From AG-339-G14 sp902553315 (GTDB taxonomy: Bacteria; Pseudomonadota; Gammaproteobacteria; Magnimaribacterales; AG-339-G14): a stretch of 64,000 bases of DNA. How positions within the stretch are numbered: the first letter of the stretch is position 1; each line of letters starts with the position of its first letter. The notes beneath the pieces were generated by a model that was not told where the DNA came from, made no database searches, and saw nothing but the letters and a program-made list of their open reading frames with translations. Shown here piece by piece: positions 1 to 8,366 of the stretch. The stretch covers positions 40,628 to 104,627 of the forward strand of contig CACDKN010000005.1 of the NCBI GenBank assembly GCA_902553315.1. The letters are read 5' to 3'. A program made the translations under genes and the position numbers.

Positions 1-454
1 TTTCTTCTGGCGAAGGTGACTGTGAATTAATTTTTTGCATTTCATTAGCAAAAATATTCAAAATTACCTCAGAGTCTGAATCAGTATTTAAATGTCTTAG
101 ATCATTTTCATAAAGCTCTTGAGTCAGCTCTTTTGAATTTACTAAATTACCATTGTGACAAATACTAATTCCATAAGGTGAATTTACGTAAAGCGGTTGA
201 GAAAACTCTCTAGTTACGCCACCTGCGGTTGGATATCTAACATGTCCAATTCCCATTTTCCCTTTTAAATTTTTAATATGTTGGGCTCTAAATACTTCTC
301 TAACAAGTCCAATTTGTTTTCTAACATGAAGCTTGCCGTCTTCCAAGGTGGCCATACCAGCGGCATCTTGCCCGCGATGCTGGATTACTGTCAAGGATTC
401 GTAAATGGAAGAAGAAACGTCTTCTTCAGAAATAATTCCTATTATTCCACACAT
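1..454 (-). CDS. purF: Amidophosphoribosyltransferase, N-terminal part (cut by window edge)
   Basis: First 151 residues of PurF; the gene runs off the left end of the window with no in-frame stop, so it lacks an ORF closing here. PurF makes 5-phosphoribosylamine from PRPP and glutamine, the first step of purine synthesis. The start MCGIIG at 454 places the catalytic cysteine at position 2, exposed after Met removal, as in class II glutamine amidotransferases. QHRGQDAAG, GHVRYPTAGG and CHNGN are typical of the glutaminase domain. It begins 2 bases after the cvpA stop, and cvpA-purF is the usual gammaproteobacterial pair. Identification is secure; only the C-terminal phosphoribosyltransferase domain is unseen. 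Confidence 0.96.
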   Translation of the reverse strand, partial: MCGIIGIISEEDVSSSIYESLTVIQHRGQDAAGMATLEDGKLHVRKQIGLVREVFRAQHIKNLKGKMGIGHVRYPTAGGVTREFSQPLYVNSPYGISICHNGNLVNSKELTQELYENDLRHLNTDSDSEVILNIFANEMQKINSQSPSPEE

Positions 455-456
455 TT

Positions 457-960
457 TTATAACAGCTGATTTGGTTCAATTTCAAAATCTTTAAAGCCTT
501 CCATTTGGATATCTCCGATTATACTTCCAACTATTTTTGATGATTCAATAATGTAATACGATGTAGAACTTAAATTCCACCAAGCTTGTTCAATTATATA
601 TTCATCAGCAATTAAATATAAAATTATTACGAAAAGGTAAAATTTAAAAAAACCTACTAAAAATCCCATTAAGTTCAATATAAAAAATCTTGGATTGAAT
701 GCTAGAGAAAAAAATTTAAATAGGAATCTACAAAGAATAAAGATAATAAGAAAAATTAAAACAAATGAGATTAATTCTAAATATGAACTATCGTAAATTG
801 ACTGGAAGTAAGAAAGTGGAGTTTTTCTTGTACTCCACGCTAAGCAAATAGAAATTATCCAAATAGAAAACGAATAAATTTCTATAATTAGTCCTCTAAA
901 ATACCCCCTAAAGCTAAAAAAACCTAACAGACTTAAGAACGCGATATCGAAGAAACTCAT
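457..960 (-). CDS. cvpA: CvpA family inner-membrane protein
   Basis: A 167-residue protein with about four hydrophobic segments (near residues 5-20, 25-42, 60-85 and 95-120) and the N-terminal pattern FDIAFLSLLGFFSFRGYFRGLI seen across the CvpA family. CvpA was first linked to colicin V production in E. coli; its molecular role is still unclear, with links to envelope stress and bile resistance in enterobacteria. Its start overlaps the folC stop by 4 bases (ATGA), and purF follows, which is the standard order. The call rests on topology plus position; sequence identity to known CvpA is modest because the protein is mostly hydrophobic. Confidence 0.85.
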   Translation of the reverse strand: MSFFDIAFLSLLGFFSFRGYFRGLIIEIYSFSIWIISICLAWSTRKTPLSYFQSIYDSSYLELISFVLIFLIIFILCRFLFKFFSLAFNPRFFILNLMGFLVGFFKFYLFVIILYLIADEYIIEQAWWNLSSTSYYIIESSKIVGSIIGDIQMEGFKDFEIEPNQLL

Positions 961-2138
961 TTGGTATTTTCTATTTTAATATTCAGTATCTCGTAAAATT
1001 TTCCAACTAGTTTAAAAGAACCAAAAGCAACAAATAGAGTATTTTTATCGGTTTTATTAACTATGTCATTTATTTCAGAAATATCATATCCACAGAAAAC
1101 TTTTTTACCTTTTCTAACTAGATAGTTTTCAATTTCTATATTTTTCATAATTTGAGGATGATTTAGTTCTGGTAAATACCAATCATCAATAATATTTAAG
1201 ATAGGTTTTAGTATATTAGGTAATTGCTTTTCTTTATTACACGTGAAAATCGCATTTAACTTGAAAGCAGAGTAATGCTTATTTATAAAATTTTTTAAGT
1301 TTTCAATGCTGTCTGAATTATGAGAAACATCTAAGAGAAGATTTTCCAAAACTAAATGATTTCTGCCCAAAAATTCGAATTCGTCTATTTTTTCTAGCTC
1401 ACTTTTTGCATCTATCTCTGGGAACTGAAGTTCAAAGATTTTTTTTGATATCCCTAAAGAGTTTTTATGAAAATAAGCTGACTCTATATTTGTACCATCT
1501 ACTTTATGTAAATCCACGTTTAATTTTTCAACTATTTTTGAAACGCTATTGGGTATAGACCCTTCTCCAAATATAACAATTTGATTAGTTCTAAAAATAC
1601 CAGCTTTTTCTCTTCCGATATTTTCGACCCCTTTACCTAAAATATTTTCGTGGTCTAATGCAATTTTAGTAATTACTGAAATATCTGCATCGAAATAATT
1701 TGCAGGATCTAACCTACCTCCAAGCCCTACCTCGAGTATCCAAACATCTAATTTTTTTTTAGAAAAAAATAAAAAGGCTGCAGCAGCAATGATCTGGTAA
1801 AAATTTAATTCTTTTGAATCCTTTAACTTATCAACCTCCTCTAAACAATTCAGCATTTCCGAGTCATCGATGTTCTTATTATTAATTCTTATTCTTTCAT
1901 TAAATTTAACCAGATGCGGAGAGGTTAATAGGCCAACTTCGTATTTATTTTTTGCAAGAACTCGAGAAAGTATTTCTGCTGTAGATCCTTTTCCGTTGGT
2001 TCCTGTTATAGAAATAAGTTTATTAGGTTTTTTTATTTTTAGATTTACGAGGACTTGCTTCAAATTTTCAAAGCTCTGCTCCCTAAATATATTTTTTTTT
2101 CTAATAAGTTTATTTAAGTAATCTTCAAGATCCGACAA
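957..2138 (-). CDS. folC: Bifunctional folylpolyglutamate / dihydrofolate synthase
   Basis: A 393-residue Mur-ligase-fold enzyme that joins glutamate to dihydropteroate and extends the glutamate tail of folates. The ATP-binding loop GTNGKGST is at residues 46-53, followed by LTSPHLVKFNERI (about 74-86), the folate-binding signature of FolC. WILEVGLGGRLDPAN lies further on, with the Mg-binding acid. Family length is usually 420-430, so this is slightly short, mainly in the C-terminal domain. It lies between accD (5-base gap) and cvpA (4-base overlap), the conserved accD-folC-cvpA-purF arrangement. In many relatives a dedD gene sits between folC and cvpA; it is absent here. Confidence 0.95.
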   Translation of the reverse strand: MSDLEDYLNKLIRKKNIFREQSFENLKQVLVNLKIKKPNKLISITGTNGKGSTAEILSRVLAKNKYEVGLLTSPHLVKFNERIRINNKNIDDSEMLNCLEEVDKLKDSKELNFYQIIAAAAFLFFSKKKLDVWILEVGLGGRLDPANYFDADISVITKIALDHENILGKGVENIGREKAGIFRTNQIVIFGEGSIPNSVSKIVEKLNVDLHKVDGTNIESAYFHKNSLGISKKIFELQFPEIDAKSELEKIDEFEFLGRNHLVLENLLLDVSHNSDSIENLKNFINKHYSAFKLNAIFTCNKEKQLPNILKPILNIIDDWYLPELNHPQIMKNIEIENYLVRKGKKVFCGYDISEINDIVNKTDKNTLFVAFGSFKLVGKFYEILNIKIENTK

Positions 2139-2143
2139 AGTAT

Positions 2144-3007
2144 TTATGTTGTCTTTAATTTTGATAAGAGATTAGAAATTTTTTCTTTCATTTCTGATCG
2201 ATGCACAATCATATCTATAAGTCCATGCTCCAGCAGAAATTCGCTTCTTTGAAAACCTTCTGGTAATTTCACCCTTACGGTATCTTCTATAACTCTAGGA
2301 CCTGCAAAGCCAACTTGTGCTTTTGGTTCGGCAATATTTATATCGCCTAACATAGCTAAGCTTGCAGAAACACCGCCATAAATTGGATCGGTCATAACGG
2401 AAATATAAGGTAATTTAGCTTCTTTTAATTTGTTAAGCACTGCAGACGTTCTTGCCATTTGAAATAAAGAAAAAAGAGATTCTTGCATTCTAGCCCCACC
2501 ACTAGTTGAAAAACAAATGAATGGATAATTTAGCTTAATTGCCCTGTTGACTGCATCAACAAATTTCTGTCCTACAACCGAACCCATAGATCCACCCATA
2601 AATCTAAACTCGAAAACTGCAACTACTACTTCTTGAGAATTGAGTTTCCCATGAGCACAAATCAATGCTTCTTTTTCTTCAATTTTATTTTTTGCTTCGC
2701 TTAATCTGTCCTTGTATTTCTTAGAGTCTTTAAAAGAAAGCCAGTCTTTTGCCTCTGTATTTTTAGATATTTCTGAATATTTATTTTCATCGAATAAATA
2801 CGTCAATCTATGTCTAGCGCCTATCCTTATGTGGTGATCACAATTCATGCAAACATATAAGTTTGATTCAAGATCTGGGCCGTAAATAATTTCTTTACAA
2901 TTTGGGCAGCTTTGCCATAAACCTTGTGGTACAGGACTTTTTTTATCGTCTTTCTTATGAGCTCGAGCGAATGAAGGTAATATTCTATTGAACCAACTTT
3001 TAACCAT
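2144..3007 (-). CDS. accD: Acetyl-CoA carboxylase carboxyltransferase subunit beta
   Basis: A 287-residue AccD, which with AccA moves the carboxyl group from biotin to acetyl-CoA to make malonyl-CoA for fatty acid synthesis in the cytosol. The N-terminal zinc ribbon has Cys34, Cys37, Cys53 and Cys56 (CPNC...CMNC), a feature of AccD involved in subunit assembly and mRNA binding in E. coli. The crotonase-like carboxyltransferase core follows, with FMGGSMGSVVGQKF and STSGGARMQE. The length is close to typical (about 290-304). It sits between trpA and folC, an old and widely kept linkage. Confidence 0.97.
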   Translation of the reverse strand: MVKSWFNRILPSFARAHKKDDKKSPVPQGLWQSCPNCKEIIYGPDLESNLYVCMNCDHHIRIGARHRLTYLFDENKYSEISKNTEAKDWLSFKDSKKYKDRLSEAKNKIEEKEALICAHGKLNSQEVVVAVFEFRFMGGSMGSVVGQKFVDAVNRAIKLNYPFICFSTSGGARMQESLFSLFQMARTSAVLNKLKEAKLPYISVMTDPIYGGVSASLAMLGDINIAEPKAQVGFAGPRVIEDTVRVKLPEGFQRSEFLLEHGLIDMIVHRSEMKEKISNLLSKLKTT

Positions 3008-3010
3008 TGG

Positions 3011-3841
3011 TTATTGTATCGAAGATTTTATGCCTTCAACAAATTTTGAAATTTGATTAAAAAAATCCTGAAAATGTAAATCTTGTTTATTACTTATAAT
3101 TTCTACGATTGCGCTTCCTACAACAACTCCATCTGAGAAAACGGACATTTTTTTTGCAGTTTTTTTATCTTTAATACCAAATCCTACGACGACTGGAATT
3201 CTTGAAGACTTTTTGATGCTCTCGACTCTTTCCTTCAAAGCGTTAAAAGAGTCAATTTCAGCGCCTGTAATTCCTTTTAAAGATACGTAGTATATAAAAC
3301 CAGAAGAGTTAGAAAGAATTTCATTGATCCTTAAATCATTGGTAGTTGGTGAAATTAACCTTATTAGATCTATATCAAATTCAGTTAATTTATTATAAAT
3401 TTCTTCACTTTCTTCGAAAGGAAGATCCACGATAATAAGTCCGTCGACTCCATGGTTTTTAAGTTCTTTGCAAATATCATCATTAATGTCATGATTTCCC
3501 TTCGCAATTTCTAGAGAATTTATAAATGTATTGAAGTATCCCATCAGTACAATTGGGGTTTTATTGAATTTTTTTTTGAGTCTTTTGCTTAGTTTTAAGA
3601 TTTCTTCAAGAGAAGTTTTGTTTTTTAGAGATCGTTCATGAGACAATTGAATCACTGGTCCTTCAGACATGGGATCAGAAAATGGGACTCCAATCTCAAT
3701 TATATCAGCTCCGCTTGATATAATATTTTCAATAATTTTTTCAGATTCTTTTAAGTTAGGATCGCCTGCAACAGTGTATGTAACTAATGCTCTCGAATTG
3801 TTATTTTTTAACTGTTCAAAAGTTGAGCCAATGATGCTCAT
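3011..3841 (-). CDS. trpA: Tryptophan synthase alpha subunit (catalytic Asp60 replaced by Glu)
   Basis: A 276-residue TIM barrel that splits indole-3-glycerol phosphate to indole and glyceraldehyde-3-phosphate, passing indole to TrpB. Numbering aligns without gaps to E. coli TrpA at the active site: Glu49 is present in IEIGVPFSDP, but the second catalytic acid, Asp60 in E. coli (ADGP), is Glu60 here (SEGP). The phosphate-binding loop (VGFGI; GSAIV) is intact. It overlaps trpB by 4 bases and follows it, so the two subunits are translationally coupled. The enzyme is probably functional; the Asp-to-Glu change is conservative but affects a key residue. Confidence 0.96.
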   Translation of the reverse strand: MSIIGSTFEQLKNNNSRALVTYTVAGDPNLKESEKIIENIISSGADIIEIGVPFSDPMSEGPVIQLSHERSLKNKTSLEEILKLSKRLKKKFNKTPIVLMGYFNTFINSLEIAKGNHDINDDICKELKNHGVDGLIIVDLPFEESEEIYNKLTEFDIDLIRLISPTTNDLRINEILSNSSGFIYYVSLKGITGAEIDSFNALKERVESIKKSSRIPVVVGFGIKDKKTAKKMSVFSDGVVVGSAIVEIISNKQDLHFQDFFNQISKFVEGIKSSIQ

Positions 3842-5046
3842 AGGGTAAGGCCTTCAACCTTTGCTACATTTGCCATGTCTTTGTCTCCACGCCCTGAGAG
3901 ATTTACAACAATTATCTCGTCTTTTGACATTTTTGGAGCAATCTTTTTTGCGTGAGCTAAGGCATGAGCAGTTTCTAAAGCTGGCATAATCCCTTCCGTT
4001 TTAGTAAGCTCATGAAAACTATCTAAAGCTTCTTCATCAGTCGCAGAATCATATTCAACTCTTCCAGAATCTTTTAGATAAGAATGTTCTGGACCCACTC
4101 CAGGATAATCTAAGCCAGCCGAAACAGATTTAGTGGATAAGATTTGTCCAGACTTATCCTGCATAAGGTATGTCTTCATCCCGTGCAAAACTCCTATACT
4201 TCCGTCACTTAAAGGAGCAGCATGTTCTCCAGATTCAATTCCTGAACCACCGGCTTCAACTCCAATTAAATCAACAGAATTATCTTTTAAAAAAGGATAA
4301 AAAATACCCATTGCGTTTGAACCACCGCCCACACAAGCAATGATTTTGTCGGGATATCTGCCAAAAAGATTTCGCGATTGCTCTTTCAGTTCAACTCCAA
4401 CAATAGAATTAAAATCTCTGACGATTTTTGGATAAGGGTGAGGTCCTGCAACACTACCAATTATGTAATGAGTGTCATCGACATTTGTTACCCAATCCCT
4501 CATAGCTTCATTCATTGCGTCTTTAAGAGTTTTTGTTCCAGAAGTAACAGGAAATACTTCGGCTCCTAAAAGTTTCATTCGATAAACGTTTGGAGACTGT
4601 CTTTCAATGTCTTCTTCTCCCATGAATATAATACATTCCAAGCCATGTCTTGCTGCTACTGCGGCTGTTGCAACTCCATGCTGACCGGCTCCAGTTTCAG
4701 CTATGATCCTTTTTTTACCCATATGCTTCGCAAGCAAAACCTGACCGACAGTATTATTTATCTTGTGAGCACCCGTGTGGTTCAAGTCTTCCCTTTTAAG
4801 ATAAATTTGGGCACCAGATAATTGTTCTGTCCATCTTTTTGCAAAATACAATGGGGAGGGTCTTCCAACAAAATTATTTAAATCTTCATTAATCTCTTTT
4901 TTAAAATTCTCGTCATCTTTTAAAGTTTCGTATGTATTTTCAAGTTGCTCTAAGGCTGCCATAAGAGTTTCTGAAACATATTTGCCTCCGTATTCGCCGA
5001 ATCTTCCTGCGGAATCCGGAAAGCTATAGTTGTCTTTATCTTTCAT
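3838..5046 (-). CDS. trpB: Tryptophan synthase beta subunit
   Basis: A 402-residue PLP enzyme that condenses indole with serine to make tryptophan. The PLP lysine is Lys95 in HTGAHKINNT, and the phosphate-binding loop GGGSNAMG is near residue 240. GRFGEYGGKYV at the N terminus and GLDYPGVGPEH later are family signatures. The length is typical (about 400). It overlaps trpF by 11 bases upstream and trpA by 4 bases downstream. The trp genes here are only F, B and A; trpE, G, D and C are not in the window, so the pathway is split, as in Pseudomonas-type genomes. Confidence 0.98.
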   Translation of the reverse strand: MKDKDNYSFPDSAGRFGEYGGKYVSETLMAALEQLENTYETLKDDENFKKEINEDLNNFVGRPSPLYFAKRWTEQLSGAQIYLKREDLNHTGAHKINNTVGQVLLAKHMGKKRIIAETGAGQHGVATAAVAARHGLECIIFMGEEDIERQSPNVYRMKLLGAEVFPVTSGTKTLKDAMNEAMRDWVTNVDDTHYIIGSVAGPHPYPKIVRDFNSIVGVELKEQSRNLFGRYPDKIIACVGGGSNAMGIFYPFLKDNSVDLIGVEAGGSGIESGEHAAPLSDGSIGVLHGMKTYLMQDKSGQILSTKSVSAGLDYPGVGPEHSYLKDSGRVEYDSATDEEALDSFHELTKTEGIMPALETAHALAHAKKIAPKMSKDEIIVVNLSGRGDKDMANVAKVEGLTL

Positions 5047-5656
5047 ATTTCTTTACAAAATCTATAAAATTTTTCATCTTAGTAGTGTCTTTTACACCTT
5101 TTTTTGATTCAACTCCACTACATACATCCACTCCGAAAGGAATAAAATAATCTAATAGCCTAAGGATATTATTAGGATTAAGCCCACCGGCAATAATTAA
5201 ATTATTAAAATTTGTTGGAATCTGATTCCAATCAAATTTTTCTCCTGTTCCTCCAGATAATTGCTCGGTACCAGAGTCTAATAAAATTTGTTCTGCAGAT
5301 TCATAGTTTCTCAAGAAGTTTTCATGATTTGAAATATTGCTTACGTTGATGGATTTTATGTAAGGTTTGTTAAATTTTTCACAAAATGAACGAGTTTCAG
5401 ACCCATGAAATTGTAATGTGCTGTTTGGGAAGATTTGCAAAAAATTATAAACTTCTTCGTCTTCTGGATTAACAAATACTGGAACAACAATAATCTCCTT
5501 GCTCAGAACCCTCTTTATTTTAAATAATTCTGATTCATCAACGTATCTCGGACTTTTTGTAAATTGATTTAGACCAATTGCATCGGCCCCATATTTAATT
5601 GCGGAATAAGCATCTTTTTCGTTTGTGATTCCACATATTTTTACAAAAATACTCAT
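5036..5656 (-). CDS. trpF: Phosphoribosylanthranilate isomerase
   Basis: A 206-residue TIM-barrel enzyme that converts phosphoribosylanthranilate to CdRP in tryptophan synthesis. The general base Cys8 (VKICGIT) and the general acid Asp127 (LLDSG) are both present, followed by the GGTG phosphate-binding motif (135-138) and a second glycine-rich loop (IIAGGLNPNN). It stands alone rather than fused to TrpC, unlike the E. coli TrpCF protein. It starts 6 bases after truA and overlaps trpB by 11 bases. The truA-trpF link is common in gammaproteobacteria outside the enterics. Confidence 0.95.
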   Translation of the reverse strand: MSIFVKICGITNEKDAYSAIKYGADAIGLNQFTKSPRYVDESELFKIKRVLSKEIIVVPVFVNPEDEEVYNFLQIFPNSTLQFHGSETRSFCEKFNKPYIKSINVSNISNHENFLRNYESAEQILLDSGTEQLSGGTGEKFDWNQIPTNFNNLIIAGGLNPNNILRLLDYFIPFGVDVCSGVESKKGVKDTTKMKNFIDFVKKYER

Positions 5657-5662
5657 TTTAAG

Positions 5663-6460
5663 TTAACTTGGCAGGACTGAATGTTTTACAGGAGGTTTTT
5701 TAATCTTAAACTCACTTGGATACTCAGGACCAATAAAGTATAAACCGCTAGCAGCTAAAGTTTTACCTGAGAGATTTCTATCGCGACTTTCAATAATACT
5801 TTTCATCTTTTTTGGGTCTCTATCGTTCAGTCCAAAATCAAGTAATGTTCCAATAATAATTCTCACCATATTTAATAAAAAAGCATTTGCTGAGATTTCA
5901 ATTGATATTAATTTTTTCTTTTTTGTGAAATTTATCTCGAATATTTCCCTAATTGGTGTTTTTGATTGACAACCAGAAGACCTAAAACTCGAAAAATCTT
6001 TTTCACCTATTAAAAATTTTGAAGCCTCCTTCATATTCTCAAGGTTTATTTTATCTTTAACCAAAGTAGTTTTATTTTTATAAAATATGGATGTACTGTC
6101 GTCATTAAGAATGAAATATTTGTAAGTTCTTTTAACGGCTGAAAATCTTGCATGAAATTCATTTGATACCCGCTTGACCCAAATTAACTTAATATCGTCA
6201 GGCAATATGGAATTTGCTCCTTCTTTCCAAGCTTTCAAAGTTCTTTTTTGCTGAGAATCAAAATGGATAACTTGCGAAAGTGCATTGACTCCTGAATCAG
6301 TTCTCCCAGCACAAATTGAGTTTATTTTTATATCAGCTATCTTTGTTAAAGCTTCCTCAACTTTAGCTTGGACTGTTTCATTTGTTGATTTTTGAATCTG
6401 CCACCCTTTATAGTTTTTACCAAAATACTCTACTCCCGCGGCGTATCTATCAACTTCCAT
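5663..6460 (-). CDS. truA: tRNA pseudouridine(38-40) synthase
   Basis: A 265-residue TruA that makes pseudouridine at tRNA positions 38-40 in the anticodon arm. The catalytic aspartate is Asp55 in AGRTDSGVNA; most relatives have His where Asn59 sits, a minor change. FHARFSAVKRTYKYFI and FLLNMVRIIIGTLLDFG are typical of the two-lobed TruA fold. The length matches the family (about 260-270). The start overlaps the fimV-like gene by 11 bases, so translation is probably coupled. The C-terminal tail (KIKKPPVKHSVLPS) is slightly longer than the core fold needs. Confidence 0.96.
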   Translation of the reverse strand: MEVDRYAAGVEYFGKNYKGWQIQKSTNETVQAKVEEALTKIADIKINSICAGRTDSGVNALSQVIHFDSQQKRTLKAWKEGANSILPDDIKLIWVKRVSNEFHARFSAVKRTYKYFILNDDSTSIFYKNKTTLVKDKINLENMKEASKFLIGEKDFSSFRSSGCQSKTPIREIFEINFTKKKKLISIEISANAFLLNMVRIIIGTLLDFGLNDRDPKKMKSIIESRDRNLSGKTLAASGLYFIGPEYPSEFKIKKPPVKHSVLPS

Positions 6461-7352
6461 TAAAATTCTCTAATAACTGTTTTGCTTTACTCACAATATA
6501 ATCGTCATCAGAATTTTGGATAATCTCTTCTGCTAATTCTTTAGCTTTATCAAAGTCTTTCATTTCAAAATACATTGTCGCAAGATTTAACCTAGCTTCG
6601 TTTGGATTTCCTATTTCTTCTAAACTTTCGTCTTCTTCACTTGATAAAGATGTTTTTGATAGATTGTCATTTTTAGGTGCATTCCTAAAATATGAAATTC
6701 CTAAAATAGCTAAGATAATGACTAAAACGATAATTACGATAAGTTGATAATCCAAAGAGTTGCCAGATTGAATATTAGATAGATCTTCTTGAATTTCAGA
6801 GCCTGAATCTGAAATTAAATCTATATAATTTTGTTCAGCTGGGGCTTCTAACAATTCATTTTGTAAAACAGTTTCTTCAGAATCAATAAACGTCTCATTC
6901 TTCTCATCTTTCATTTCATTAGCTTCTGGAAATAACGAATCGTCTTCAATTGAATCGCTAACTTCAGTTATTTCGCTAGCTAAAGAAAAGTTTGGTTCGG
7001 TGAGTATTAGTACATTTTGTAAAACTAAATAATCAGTGTAATTACTATTAATTTTATAATTTTGTTCGGCTATACTCCTTACAGACTCTGTCTTATCTGT
7101 CATTGCTAAGGAATTTGAGTCTGGAGATATCAAAAACTGACCTTTCTTTAAAAAGTTAACATTTGCTTCCCTAAAAGCCTCAGGATTTAAACTCTGAAGC
7201 GAAATCATGATTTGATAAACGGAATAATCTGGAATTTCTTTCTTTAATTCAATTGCGATAGACCATAAATTATCATAATCGTTAGTTGACCACCCCGCCT
7301 GCGCAAAGACTAAATTCGGACACAATAGAAAAAAAATTAGTAATCTGAACAT
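6450..7352 (-). CDS. Reduced FimV-like protein (signal peptide, one membrane helix, TPR)
   Basis: A 300-residue protein with a signal peptide (about 1-19, ending VFAQA). Residues 28-78 match the FimV N-terminal domain pattern (LWSIA, SVYQIMISLQSLNPEAF, LKKGQFLISP). An acidic linker follows (about 120-200), then one membrane helix at 203-222, and a cytoplasmic TPR pair at 251-297 (EARLNLATMYFEMKDFDKAKELAEE). Pseudomonas FimV is about 900 residues with the same order: LysM/FimV domain, helix, acidic region, TPR. The position between asd and truA is the fimV locus. FimV organises cell poles and type IV pili; no pilus gene is in the window, so the retained role is unknown. A recognisable LysM repeat is not visible to me. 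Confidence 0.75.
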   Translation of the reverse strand: MFRLLIFFLLCPNLVFAQAGWSTNDYDNLWSIAIELKKEIPDYSVYQIMISLQSLNPEAFREANVNFLKKGQFLISPDSNSLAMTDKTESVRSIAEQNYKINSNYTDYLVLQNVLILTEPNFSLASEITEVSDSIEDDSLFPEANEMKDEKNETFIDSEETVLQNELLEAPAEQNYIDLISDSGSEIQEDLSNIQSGNSLDYQLIVIIVLVIILAILGISYFRNAPKNDNLSKTSLSSEEDESLEEIGNPNEARLNLATMYFEMKDFDKAKELAEEIIQNSDDDYIVSKAKQLLENFNGS

Positions 7353-7355
7353 TTC

Positions 7356-8366
7356 TTATTTATCTAAGAGCTTTTTTAATATTTGAATACTGTTTAAGGC
7401 AGCGCCTTTTCTAAGATTATCAGCAACAATCCACATATTCACTCTATTTTTCTCCCACAAATCTGCTCTAACTCTCCCAACAGACACAGGATTTTTCCCA
7501 GCAGCATGCTCAATTGGATTGGGAGATAAAAAATCTTTAGAATCATGCCTAATCAAGCCATCTTGAGAAGTAAGCTTATCTTCAAGCGCAATTTGATCGA
7601 TGTCCTCATAAGTTTCAATGTGAGCAGCTATCGAGTGACCATAAACTACCGGAACTCTAACGGTAGTAGCGGTAATGTTAATGGAGTCATCTAGAATTTT
7701 TTTTGTTTCATTTGAGATTTTCATTTCTTCGTCAGTATAAAAATTATCTTCTAAATTACCAGCGGATATGACATTAAAAGCAATTTGAGAATCATAAACG
7801 CTTGGTGATATGTTTTCACCGTGAAGCAACTTTTCAGTCTGACTAAGCAATTCATCTATAGCAATTTGTCCAGATCCACTAACTGCTTGAAAAGTTACTG
7901 CATCAACTCTTTTGATTTTAAATAGATCGTGAACTGGCTTTAAAGCTACAAGCAACTGTGCTGTAGAACAATTTGGATTAGAAATTATCATTGGAACAGA
8001 AACTTCATCTAAAACAGAACCGTTGACTTCAGGAATAACTAATGGAACATTCTTATCTTTTCTAAATCTTGAAGAGTTATCAATAACGCTGCACCCTTGT
8101 TCGACAGCTTTTGGAGCAAAATTTTCTGCAATACTCGCGCCTGCGGAAAAAAAAGCTAAATCAACTTCAGAAAAATCAAATTTTGAAAGGTCTGAAACCT
8201 TAAAAACTTGTGAACCACAAGCTAATTCAACTCCTTGAGATCTTTCACTAGCAAGAAGATAAAGTTCTTTCTCACCAGGAAAAAATTCGTCTAACAAATC
8301 TAAAAAGACTCGACCCACAGCTCCAGTTACGCCAACAACAGCAATTTTTTTAGTTAAGGTTTGCAA
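7356..8366 (-). CDS. asd: Aspartate-semialdehyde dehydrogenase
   Basis: A 336-residue NADPH enzyme that reduces aspartyl phosphate to aspartate semialdehyde, the branch point for lysine, threonine, methionine and diaminopimelate. It has a glycine-rich nucleotide loop GVTGAVG (12-18), the catalytic cysteine Cys133 in SNPNCST, and the catalytic histidine in VYGHSIAAH near 243. The size and SNPNCSTAQL form match the shorter USG-1/Asd2 type found in Pseudomonas and Gram-positives rather than the 367-residue E. coli form. It overlaps leuB by 17 bases and is followed after 3 bases by the fimV-like gene, the conserved leuB-asd-fimV order. Confidence 0.95.
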   Translation of the reverse strand: MQTLTKKIAVVGVTGAVGRVFLDLLDEFFPGEKELYLLASERSQGVELACGSQVFKVSDLSKFDFSEVDLAFFSAGASIAENFAPKAVEQGCSVIDNSSRFRKDKNVPLVIPEVNGSVLDEVSVPMIISNPNCSTAQLLVALKPVHDLFKIKRVDAVTFQAVSGSGQIAIDELLSQTEKLLHGENISPSVYDSQIAFNVISAGNLEDNFYTDEEMKISNETKKILDDSINITATTVRVPVVYGHSIAAHIETYEDIDQIALEDKLTSQDGLIRHDSKDFLSPNPIEHAAGKNPVSVGRVRADLWEKNRVNMWIVADNLRKGAALNSIQILKKLLDK

